From Liolophura sinensis (Eukaryota > Mollusca > Polyplacophora > Chitonida > Chitonidae): a DNA stretch of 45,910 nt. Below are positions 11,551-22,519 of this stretch, in pieces (positions within the stretch are counted from its first letter, which is position 1; every line of letters begins with the position of its first letter). Position numbers and translations under genes: made by a program. The stretch covers positions 1 through 45,910 of the forward strand of contig NW_027018289.1 in the NCBI RefSeq assembly GCF_032854445.1, given 5' to 3'. The notes under the pieces are model-generated. The model was not told the origin of the DNA. It searched no databases and worked only from the letters and a program-made list of their open reading frames with translations.

Positions 11551-11957
11551 ATGCGCAATTGGGCCAGGCATCTCCAGCTGTTGAAAAATTGCAAATTTTC
11601 TTTGGTTTCCATGGAGTAAGAGCCGTTGCTGGGCACGTGATCTTGACATCAATGATTATTCATTTGTGGCTACAGCCAAAAGTATTGGTCGGAGAGCAAC
11701 GCGGTTTGCACCATTCGATTTCTCGTCAAAAAATACGTCGGATTAGCCTCTTACCAGCAGCATTGGAACAGTTTTTCCACTTTTGGATTTTTGCCTGGTA
11801 TTTTTTCTAATTGAAATCGGCTACATTAAACTCAATGTCTTTATCTACATGTAGAAAAACCACACCATTTGTATATAAAAAAAACACAAGGTACTTGATA
11901 CAGTCCGCTGTAAAAAGTACAATTGAACACTGACCCACATCAATAAGGTGCCAAAAG
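11551..11957. repeat. Delta monomer 8 (407 bp)
   Basis: Same junction near 11829. Directly follows another Delta monomer. An extra T in GCAAATTTTC accounts for the added base. Confidence 0.97.
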
Positions 11958-13580
11958 ATGCGCAATTGGGCCAGGCATCTCCAGCTGTTGAAAAATTGCA
12001 AATTTCCTTGGTTTCCATGGAGTAAGAGCCGTTGCTGGGCACGTGATCTTGACATCAATGATTATTCATTTGTGGCTACAGCCAAAAGTATTGGTCGGAG
12101 AGCAACGCGGTTTGCACCATTCGATTTCTCGTCAAAAAATACGTCGGATTAGCCTCTTACCAGCAGCATTGGAACAGTTTTTCCACTTTTGGATTTTTGC
12201 CAGGTCTTTTTTTCTAATTGAAATCGGCTACATTAACTATGTACAATCGCGACTGGTCATTACTATATTCAACTTTTCATTATAAGTTATGTGGCCTTCG
12301 GTAGCCCAGACGACGTCAAATCTTTGGGCCAAGCCCATTTAACTCACCCAGCAAATGTCTTACTTCTAAGTCGAAGACAAACTCAATGTCTTTATCTACA
12401 TGTAGAAAAACCACACCATTTGTATATAAAAAAAACACAAGGTACTTGATACAGTCCACTGTAAAAAGTACAATTGAACACTGACCCACATCAATAAAGT
12501 GCCAAAAGATGCGCAATTGGGCCAAGCATCTCCAGCTGTTGAAAAATTGCAAATTTCCCTGGTTTCCATGGAGTAAGAGCCGTTGCTGGGCACGTGATCT
12601 TGACATCAATGATTATTCATTTGTGGCTACAGCCAAAAGTATTGGTCGGAGAGCAACGCGGTTTGCACCATTCGATTTCTCGTCAAAAAAATACGTCGGA
12701 TTAGCCTCTTACCAGCAGCATTGGAACAGTTTTTCTACTTTTGGATTTTTGCCTGGTCTTTTTGCGAATTGAAATCGGCTACATTAACTATGTACAATCG
12801 CGACTGGTCATTACTATATTCAACTTTTCATTATAAGTTATGTGCCCTTCGGTAGCCCAGACGACGTCAAATCTTTGGGCCAAGCCCATTTAACTCACCC
12901 AGCAAATGTCTTACTTCTAAGTCGAAGACAAACTCAATGTCTTTATCTACATGTAGAAAAACCACACCATTTGTATATAAAAAAACACAAGGTACTTGAT
13001 ACAGTCCGCTGTAAAAAGTACAATTGAACACTGACCCACATCAATAAGGTGCCAAAAGATGCGCAATTGGGCCAGGCATCTCCAGCTGTTGAAAAATTGC
13101 AAATTTCCTTGGTTTCCATGGAGTAAGAGCCGTTGCTGGGCACGTGATCTTGACATCAATGATTATTCATTTGTGGCTACAGCCAAAAGTATTGGTCGGA
13201 GAGCAACGCGGTTTGCACCATTCGATTTCTCGTCAAAAAATACGTCGGATTAGCCTCTTACCAGCAGCATTGGAACAGTTTTTCCACTTTTGGATTTTTG
13301 CCTGGTATTTTTTTCTAATTGAAATCGGCTACATTAACTATGTACAATCGCGACTGGTCATTACTATATTCAACTTTTCATTATAAGTTATGTGCCCTTC
13401 GGTAGCCCAGACGACGTCAAATCTTTGGGCCAAGCCCATTTAACTCACCCAGCAAATGTCTTACTTTTAAGTCGAAGACAAACTCAATGTCTTTATCTAC
13501 ATGTAGAAAAACCACACCATTTGTATATAAAAAAAACACAAGGTACTTGATACAGTCCGCTGTAAAAAGTACAATTGAAC

Positions 13581-14475
13581 ACTGACCCCACATCAATAAG
13601 GTGCCAAAAGATGCGCAATTGGGCCAGGCATCTCCAGCTGTTGAAAAAATTGCAAATTTCCTTGGTTTCCATGGAGTAAGAGCCGTTGCTGGGCACGTGA
13701 TCTTGACATCAATGATTATTCATTTGTGGCTACAGCCAAAAGTATTGGTCGGAGAGCAACGCGGTTTGCACCATTCGATTTCTCGTCAAAAAATACGTCG
13801 GATTAGCCTCACCAGCAGCCATTGGAACAGTTTTTTCTACTTTTGGATTTTTTGCCTGGTCTTTTGCGAATTGAAATCGGCTACATTAACTATGTACAAT
13901 CGCGACTGGTCATTACTATATTCAACTTTTCATTATAAGTTATGTGCCCTTCGGTAGCCCAGACGACGTCAAATCTTTGGGCCAAGCCCATTTAAACTCA
14001 CACAGCAGTTGTCTTACTTCTAAGTCGAAGACAAACTCAATGTCTTTATCTACATGTAGAAAAACCACACCATTTGTATATAAAAAAAGCACAAGGTACT
14101 TGATACAGTCCGCTGTAAAAAGTACAATTGAACACTGACCCACATCAATAAGGTGCCAAAAGATGCGCAATTGGGCCAGGCATCTCCAGCTGTTGAAAAA
14201 TTGCAAATTTCCTTGGTTTCCATGGAGTAAGAGCCGTTGCTGGGCACGTGATCTTGACATCAATGATTATTCATTTGTGGCTACAGCCAAAAGTATTGGT
14301 CAGAGAGCAACGCGGTTTGCACCATTCGATTTCTCGTCAAAAAATACGTCGGATTAGCCTCTTACCAGCAGCATTGGAACAGTTTTTCCACTTTTGGATT
14401 TTTGCCTGGTATTTTTTCTAATTGAAATCGGCTACATTAAAACTCAATGTCTTTATCTACATGTAGAAAAAACCA
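13581..14475. other. Indel-rich tract 1
   Basis: Private one- or two-base indels cluster here: GACCCCA near 13585, an A6 run near 13645, loss of TT and gain of C near 13810-13820, extra T near 13832 and 13850, missing T near 13862, extra A near 13994, 14440 and 14467. Most change homopolymer length and none is shared with related monomers, as expected of uncorrected long-read errors. Confidence 0.7.
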
Positions 14476-14570
14476 CACCATTTGTATATAAAAAAAACAC
14501 AAGGTACTTGATACAGTCCGCTGTAAAAAGTACAATTGAACACTGACCCACATCAATAAGGTGCCAAAAG
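14163..14570. repeat. Delta monomer 9 (408 bp)
   Basis: Same junction near 14440 but with one extra A (ATTAAAACTC), and an extra A in GAAAAAACC soon after. Both sit in an indel-rich tract. Confidence 0.95.
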
Positions 14571-15121
14571 TTGCGCAATTGGGCCAGGCATCTCCAGCTG
14601 TTGAAAAATTGCAAATTTCCTTGGTTTCCATGGAGTAAGAGCCGTTGCTGGGCACGTGATCTTGACATCAATGATTATTCATTTGTGGCTACAGCCAAAA
14701 GTATTGGTCGGAGAGCAACGCGGTTTGCACCATTCGATTTCTCGTCAAAAAATACGTCGGATTAGCCTCTTACCAGCAGCATTGGAACAGTTTTTCCACT
14801 TTTGGATTTTTGCCAGGTCTTTTTTTCTAATTGAAATCGGCTACATTAACTATGTACAATCGCGACTGGTCATTACTATATTCAACTTTTCATTATAAGT
14901 TATGTGGCCTTCGGTAGCCCAGACGACGTCAAATCTTTGGGCCAAGCCCATTTAACTCACCCAGCAAATGTCTTACTTCTAAGTCGAAGACAAACTCAAT
15001 GTCTTTATCTACATGTAGAAAAACCACACCATTTGTATATAAAAAAAACACAAGGTACTTGATACAGTCCGCTGTAAAAAGTACAATTGAACACTGACCC
15101 ACATCAATAAAGTGCCAAAAG

Positions 15122-17178
15122 ATGCGCAATTGGGCCAAGCATCTCCAGCTGTTGAAAAATTGCAAATTTCCCTGGTTTCCATGGAGTAAGAGCCGTTGCT
15201 GGGCACGTGATCTTGACATCAATGATTATTCATTTGTGGCTACAGCCAAAAGTATTGGTCGGAGAGCAACGCGGTTTGCACCATTCGATTTCTCGTCAAA
15301 AAATACGTCGGATTAGCCTCTTACCAGCAGCATTGGAACAGTTTTTCTACTTTTGGATTTTTGCCTGGTCTTTTTGCGAATTGAAATCGGCTACATTAAC
15401 TATGTACAATCGCGACTGGTCATTACTATATTCAACTTTTCATTATAAGTTATGTGCCCTTCGGTAGCCCAGACGACGTCAAATCTTTGGGCCAAGCCCA
15501 TTTAACTCACCCAGCAAATGTCTTACTTCTAAGTCGAAGACAAACTCAATGTCTTTATCTACATGTAGAAAAACCACACCATTTGTATATAAAAAAAACA
15601 CAAGGTACTTGATACAGTCCGCTGTAAAAAGTACAATTGAACACTGACCCACATCAATAAGGTGCCAAAAGATGCGCAATTGGGCCAGGCATCTCCAGCT
15701 GTTGAAAAATTGCAAATTTCCTTGGTTTCCATGGAGTAAGAGCCGTTGCTGGGCACGTGATCTTGACATCAATGATTATTCATTTGTGGCTACAGCCAAA
15801 AGTATTGGTCGGAGAGCAACGCGGTTTGCACCATTCGATTTCTCGTCAAAAAATACGTCGGATTAGCCTCTTACCAGCAGCATTGGAACAGTTTTTCCAC
15901 TTTTGGATTTTTGCCTGGTCTTTTTGCGAATTGAAATCGGCTACAATAACTATGTACAATCGCGACTGGTCATTACTATATTCAACTTTTCATTATAAGT
16001 TATGTGCCCTTCGGTAGCCCAGACGACGTCAAATCTTTGGGCCAAGCCCATTTAACTCACACAGCAGTTGTCTTACTTCTAAGTCGAAGACAAACTCAAT
16101 GTCTTTATCTACATGTAGAAAAACCACACCATTTGTATATAAAAAAAGCACAAGGTACTTGATACAGTCCGCTGTAAAAAGTACAATTGAACACTGACCC
16201 ACATCAATAAGGTGCCAAAAGATGCGCAATTGGGCCAGGCATCTCCAGCTGTTGAAAAATTGCAAATTTCCTTGGTTTCCATGGAGTAAGAGCCGTTGCT
16301 GGGCACGTGATCTTGACATCAATGATTATTCATTTGTGGCTACAGCCAAAAGTATTGGTCGGAGAGCAACGCGGTTTGCACCATTCGATTTCTCGTCAAA
16401 AAATACGTCGGATTAGCCTCTTACCAGCAGCATTGCAACAGTTTTTCCACTTTTGGATTTTTGCCTGGTATTTTTTCTAATTGAAATCGGCTACATTAAA
16501 CTCAATGTCTTTATCTACATGTAGAAAAACCACACCATTTGTATATAAAAAAAACACAAGGTACTTGATACAGTCCGCTGTAAAAAGTACAATTGAACAC
16601 TGACCCACATCAATAAGGTGCCAAAAGATGCGCAATTGGGCCAGGCATCTCCAGCTGTTGAAAAATTGCAAATTTCCTTGGTTTCCATGGAGTAAGAGCC
16701 GTTGCTGGGCACGTGATCTTGACATCAATGATTATTCATTTGTGGCTACAGCCAAAAGTATTGGTCGGAGAGCAACGCGGTTTGCACCATTCGATTTCTC
16801 GTCAAAAAATACGTCGGATTAGCCTCTTACCAGCAGCATTGGAACAGTTTTTCCACTTTTGGATTTTTGCCAGGTCTTTTTTTCTAATTGAAATCGGCTA
16901 CATTAACTATGTACAATCGCGACTGGTCATTACTATATTCAACTTTTCATTATAAGTTATGTGGCCTTCGGTAGCCCAGACGACGTCAAATCTTTGGGCC
17001 AAGCCCATTTAACTCACCCAGCAAATGTCTTCCTTCTAAGTCGAAGACAAACTCAATGTCTTTATCTACATGTAGAAAAACCACACCATTTGTATATAAA
17101 AAAAACACAAGGTACTTGATACAGTCCGCTGTAAAAAGTACAATTGAACACTGACCCACATCAATAAAGTGCCAAAAG
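15122..17178. repeat. HOR unit, 4-mer with a C/B hybrid monomer (2057 bp)
   Basis: Monomers at 15122 (K, B), 15672 (hybrid), 16222 (Delta) and 16628 (A). The 15672 copy has the CCAC of a C tail followed by the TGGTCTTTTTGCG of a B tail. One C-to-B exchange within about 25 bp (15897-15920) explains the loss of exactly one monomer from the 5-mer. Confidence 0.88.
16222..16627. repeat. Delta monomer 10 (406 bp)
   Basis: Same junction near 16499. Private CATTGCAACAG in place of CATTGGAACAG upstream of the tail. Confidence 0.97.
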
Positions 17179-18828
17179 ATGCGCAATTGGGCCAAGCATC
17201 TCCAGCTGTTGAAAAATTGCAAATTTCCCTGGTTTCCATGGAGTAAGAGCCGTTGCTGGGCACGTGATCTTGACATCAATGATTATTCATTTGTGGCTAC
17301 AGCCAAAAGTATTGGTCGGAGAGCAACGCGGTTTGCACCATTCGATTTCTCGTCAAAAAATACGTCGGATTAGCCTCTTACCAGCAGCATTGGAACAGTT
17401 TTTCTACTTTTGGATTTTTGCCTGGTCTTTTTGCGAATTGAAATCGGCTACATTAACTATGTACAATCGCGACTGGTCATTACTATATTCAACTTTTCAT
17501 TATAAGTTATGTGCCCTTCGGTAGCCCAGACGACGTCAAATCTTTGGGCCAAGCCCATTTAACTCACCCAGCAGTTGTCTTACTTCTAAGTCGAAGACAA
17601 ACTCAATGTCTTTATCTACATGTAGAAAAACCACACCATTTGTATATAAAAAAAACACAAGGTACTTGATACAGTCCGCTGTAAAAAGTACAATTGAACA
17701 CTGACCCACATCAATAAGGTGCCAAAAGATGCGCAATTGGGCCAGGCATCTCCAGCTGTTGAAAAATTGCAAATTTCCTTGGTTTCCATGGAGTAAGAGC
17801 CGTTGCTGGGCACGTGATCTTTGACATCAATGATTATTCATTTGTGGCTACAGCCAAAAGTATTGGTCGGAGAGCAACGCGGTTTGCACCATTCGATTTC
17901 TCGTCAAAAAATACGTCGGATTAGCCTCTTACCAGCAGCATTGGAACAGTTTTTCCACTTTGGATTTTTGCCTGGTATTTTGTCTAATTGAAATCGGCTA
18001 CATTTACTATGTACAATCGCGACTGGTCATTACTATATTCAACTTTTTCATTATAAGTTATGTGCCCTTCGGTAGCCCAGACGACGTCAAATCTTTGGGC
18101 CAAGCCCATTTAACTCACCCAGCAGTTGTCTTACTTCTAAGTCGAAGACAAACTCAATGTCTTTATCTACATGTAGAAAAACCACACCATTTGTATATAA
18201 AAAAAACACAAGGTACTTGATACAGTCCGCTGTAAAAAGTACAATTGAACACTGACCCACAACAATAAGGTGCCAAAAGATGCGCAATTGGGCCAGGCAT
18301 CTCCAGCTGTTGAAAAATTGCAAATTTCCTTGTTTCCATGGAGTAAGAGCCGTTGCTGGGCACGTGATCTTGACATCAATGATTATTCATTTGTGGCTAC
18401 AGCCAAAAGTATTGGTCGGAGAGCAACGCGGTTTGCACCATTCGATTTCTCGTCAAAAAATACGTCGGATTAGCCTCTTACCAGCAGCATTGGAACAGTT
18501 TTTCCACTTTTGGATTTTTGCCTGTATTTTTTTCTAATTGAAATCGGCTACATTAACTATGTACAATCGCGACTGGTCATTACTATATTCAACTTTTCAT
18601 TATAAGTTATGTGCCCTTCGGTAGCCCAGACGACGTCAAATCTTTGGGCCAAGCCCATTTAACTCACCCAGCAAATGTCTTACTTCTAAGTCGAAGACAA
18701 ACTCAATGTCTTTATCTACATGTAGAAAAACCACACCATTTGTATATAAAAAAAACACAAGGTACTTGATACAGTCCGCTGTAAAAAGTACAATTGAACA
18801 CTGACCCACATCAATAAAGTGCCAAAAG
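17179..18828. repeat. HOR unit lacking Delta and A, 3-mer (1650 bp)
   Basis: Monomers at 17179 (K, B), 17729 (C, TATTTTGTC allele) and 18280 (C). It is followed directly by the K head at 18829 with GTGCCC instead of GTGGCC. This is the only K head with visible upstream sequence that is not preceded by an A tail, so the Delta-A part of the module was lost here. Confidence 0.87.
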
Positions 18829-20710
18829 ATGCGCAATTGGGCCAAGCATCTCCAGCTGTTGAAAAATTGCAAATTTCCCTGGTTTCCATGGAGTAAGAGC
18901 CGTTGCTGGGCACGTGATCTTGACATCAATGATTATTCATTTGTGGCTACAGCCAAAAGTATTGGTCGGAGAGCAACGCGGTTTGCACCATTCGATTTCT
19001 CGTCAAAAAATACGTCGGATTAGCCTCTTACCAGCAGCATTGGAACAGTTTTTCTACTTTTGGATTTTTTGCCTGGTCTTTTTGCGAATTGAACTCGGCT
19101 ACATTAACTATGTACAATCGCGACTGGTCATTACTATATTCAACTTTTCATTATAGTTATGTGCCCTTCGGTAGCCCAGACGACGTCAAATCTTTGGGCC
19201 AAGCCCATTTAACTCACCAGCAGTTGTCTTACTTCTAAGTCGAAGACAAACTCAATGTCTTTATCTACATGTAGAAAAACCACACCATTTGTATATAAAA
19301 AAAAACACAAGGTACTTGATACAGTCCCGCTGTAAAAAGTACAATTGAACACTGACCCACATCAATAAGGTGCCAAAAGATGCGCAATTGGGCCAGGCAT
19401 CTCCAGCTGTTGAAAAATTGCAAATTTCCTTGGTTTCCATGGAGTAAGAGCCGTTGCTGGGCACGTGATCTTGACATCAATGATTATTCATTTGTGGCTA
19501 CAGCCAAAAGTATTGGTCGGAGAGCAACGCGGTTTGCACCATTCGATTTCTCGTCAAAAAATACGTCGGATTAGCCTCTTACCAGCAGCATTGGAACAGT
19601 TTTTCCACTTTTGGATTTTTGCCTGGTATTTTGTCTAATTGAAATCGGCTACATTAACTATGTACAATCGCGACTGGTCATTACTATATTCAACTTTTCA
19701 TTATAAGTTATGTGCCCTTCGGTAGCCCAGACGACGTTCAAATCTTTGGGCCAAGCCCATTTAACTCACCCAGCAGTTGTCTTACTTCTAAGTCGAAGAC
19801 AAACTCAATGTCTTATATCTACATGTAGAAAAACCACACCATTTGTATATAAAAAAAAAACAAGGTACTTGATACAGTCCGCTGTAAAAAGTACAATTGA
19901 ACACTGACCCACATCAATAAGGTGCCAAAAGATGCGCAATTGGGCCAGGCATCTCCAGCTGTTGAAAAATTGCAAATTTCCTTGGTTTCCATGGAGTAAG
20001 AGCCGTTGCTGGGCACGTGATCTTGACATCAATGATTATTCATTTGTGGCTACAGCCAAAAGTATTGGTCGGAGAGCAAACGCGGTTTGCACCATTCGAT
20101 TTCTCGTCAAAAAATACGTCGGATTAGCCTCTTACAGCAGCATTGGAACAGTTTTTCCACTTTTGGGATTTTTGCCTGGTATTTTTTCTAATTGAAATCG
20201 GCTACATTAACTATGTACAATCGCGTGGTCATTACTATATTCAACTTTTCATTATAAGTTATGTGCCCCTTCGGTAGCCCAGACGACGTCAAATCTTTGG
20301 GCCAAGCCCATTTAACTCACCCAGCAAATGTCTTACTTCTAAGTCGAAGACAAACTCAATGTCTTTATCTACATGTAGAAAAAACCACACCATTTGTATA
20401 TAAAAAAAACACAAGGTACTTGATACAGTCCGCTGTAAAAAGTACAATTGAACACTGACCCACATCAATAAGGTGCCAAAAGATGCGCAATTGGGCCAGG
20501 CATCTCCAGCTGTTGAAAAATTGCAAATTTCCTTGGTTTCCATGGAGTAAGAGCCGTTGCTGGCACGTGATCTTGACATCAATGATTATTCATTTGTGGC
20601 TACAGCCAAAAGTATTGGTCGGAGAGCAACGCGGTTTGCACCATTCGATTTCTCGTCAAAAAATACGTCGGATTAGCCTCTTACCAGCAGCATTGGAACA
20701 GTTTTTTCTA
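17817..20710. other. Indel-rich tract 2
   Basis: Private indels include an extra T near 17821, missing T near 17960, extra T near 18046, missing G near 18332, GTCCCGCTG near 19326, ACGTTCAAA near 19736, TCTTATATC near 19813, CAAACGCGG near 20078, loss of AC near 20225 and GCTGGCACG near 20562. Alternating gains and losses leave the mean monomer length near 550 bp. Confidence 0.7.
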
Positions 20711-21992
20711 CTTTTGGATTTTTGCCTGGTCTTTTTGCGAATTGAAATCGGCTACATTAACTATGTACAATCGCGACTGGTCATTACTATATTCAACTTT
20801 TCATTATAAGTTATGTGCCCTTCGGTAGCCCAGACGACGTCAAATCTTTGGGCCAAGCCCATTTAACTCACACAGCAGTTGTCTTACTTCTAAGTCGAAG
20901 ACAAACTCAATGTCTTTATCTACATGTAGAAAAACCACACCATTTGTATATAAAAAAAGCACAAGGTACTTGATACAGTCCGCTGTAAAAAGTACAATTG
21001 AACACTGACCCACATCAATAAGGTGCCAAAAGATGCGCAATTGGGCCAGGCATCTCCAGCTGTTGAAAAATTGCAAATTTCCTTGGTTTCCATGGAGTAA
21101 GAGCCGTTGCTGGGCACGTGATCTTGACATCAATGATTATTCATTTGTGGCTACAGCCAAAAGTATTGGTCGGAGAGCAACGCGGTTTGCACCATTCGAT
21201 TTCTCGTCAAAAAAATACGTCGGATTAGCCTCTTACCAGCAGCATTGGAACAGTTTTTCCACTTTTGGATTTTTGCCTGGTATTTTTTCTAATTGAAATC
21301 GGCTACATTAAACTCAATGTCCTTTATCTACATGTAGAAAAACCACACCATTTGTATATAAAAAAAACACAAGGTACTTGATACAGTCCGCTGTAAAAAG
21401 TACAATTGAACACTGACCCACATCAATAAGGTGCCAAAAGATGCGCAATTGGGCCAGGCATCTCCAGCTGTTGAAAAATTGCAAATTTCCTTGGTTTCCA
21501 TGGAGTAAGAGCCGTTGCTGGGCACGTGATCTTGACATCAATGATTATTCATTTGTGGCTACAGCCAAAAGTATTGGTCGGAGAGCAACGCGGTTTGCAC
21601 CATTCGATTTCTCGTCAAAAAATACGTCGGATTAGCCTCTTACCAGCAGCATTGGAACAGTTTTTCCACTTTTGGATTTTTGCTAGGTCTTTTTTTTCTA
21701 ATTGAAATCGGCTACATTAACTATGTACAATCGCGACTGGTCATTACTATATTCAACTTTTCATTATAAGTTATGTGGCCTTCGGTAGCCCAGACGACGT
21801 CAAATCTTTGGGCCAAGCCCATTTAACTCACCCAGCAAATGTCTTACTTCTAAGTCGAAGACAAACTCAATGTCTTTATCTACATGTAGAAAAACCACAC
21901 CATTTGTATATAAAAAAAACACAAGGTACTTGATACAGTCCGCTGTAAAAAGTACAATTGAACACTGACCCACATCAATAAAGTGCCAAAAG
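18829..21992. repeat. HOR unit, 6-mer (3164 bp)
   Basis: Monomers at 18829 (K, B), 19380 (C, TATTTTGTC allele), 19932 (C), 20483 (B), 21033 (Delta) and 21441 (A, with CTAGG in place of CCAGG). Same order as the 6-mer at 3057. Many private single-base indels lie between 19.06 and 20.71 kb. Confidence 0.87.
21033..21440. repeat. Delta monomer 11 (408 bp)
   Basis: Same junction near 21311. Extra A near 21212 and extra C in GTCCTTTATC give the two added bases. Confidence 0.96.
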
Positions 21993-22519
21993 ATGCGCAA
22001 TTGGGCCAAGCATCTCCAGCTGTTGAAAAATTGCAAATTTCCCTGGTTTCCATGGAGTAAGAGCCGTTGCTGGGCACGTGATCTTGACATCAATGATTAT
22101 TCATTTGTGGCTACAGCCAAAAGTATTGGTCGGAGAGCAACGCGGTTTGCACCATTCGATTTCTCGTCAAAAAATACGTCGGATTAGCCTCTTACCAGCA
22201 GCATTGGAACAGTTTTTCTACTTTTGGATTTTTGCCAGGTCTTTTTGCGAATTGAAATCGGCTACATTAACTATGTACAATCGCGACTGGTCATTACTAT
22301 ATTCAACTTTTCATTATAAGTTATGTGCCCTTCGGTAGCCCAGACGACGTCAAATCTTTGGGCCAAGCCCATTTAACTCACCCAGCAAATGTCTTACTTC
22401 TAAGTCGAAGACAAACTCAATGTCTTTATCTACATGTAGAAAAACCACACCATTTGTATATAAAAAAAACACAAGGTACTTGATACAGTCCGCTGTAAAA
22501 AGTACAATTGAACACTGAC

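Larger units (their letters stand above)
11146..12508. repeat. Contracted HOR, 3-mer with K/Delta hybrid (1363 bp)
   Basis: Monomers at 11146 (K head, Delta tail), 11551 (Delta, with an extra T near 11597) and 11958 (A). Same order as the unit at 8824. Confidence 0.9.
12509..15121. repeat. HOR unit, canonical 5-mer (2613 bp)
   Basis: Monomers at 12509 (K, B), 13059 (C), 13611 (B), 14163 (Delta, with the CACACAGCAGTTG and AAAAGCAC alleles) and 14571 (A). Order as in units 1 and 3. The few extra bases come from private one-base indels concentrated at 13.58-14.47 kb. The landmark at 14571 reads TTGCGC instead of ATGCGC. Confidence 0.88.
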
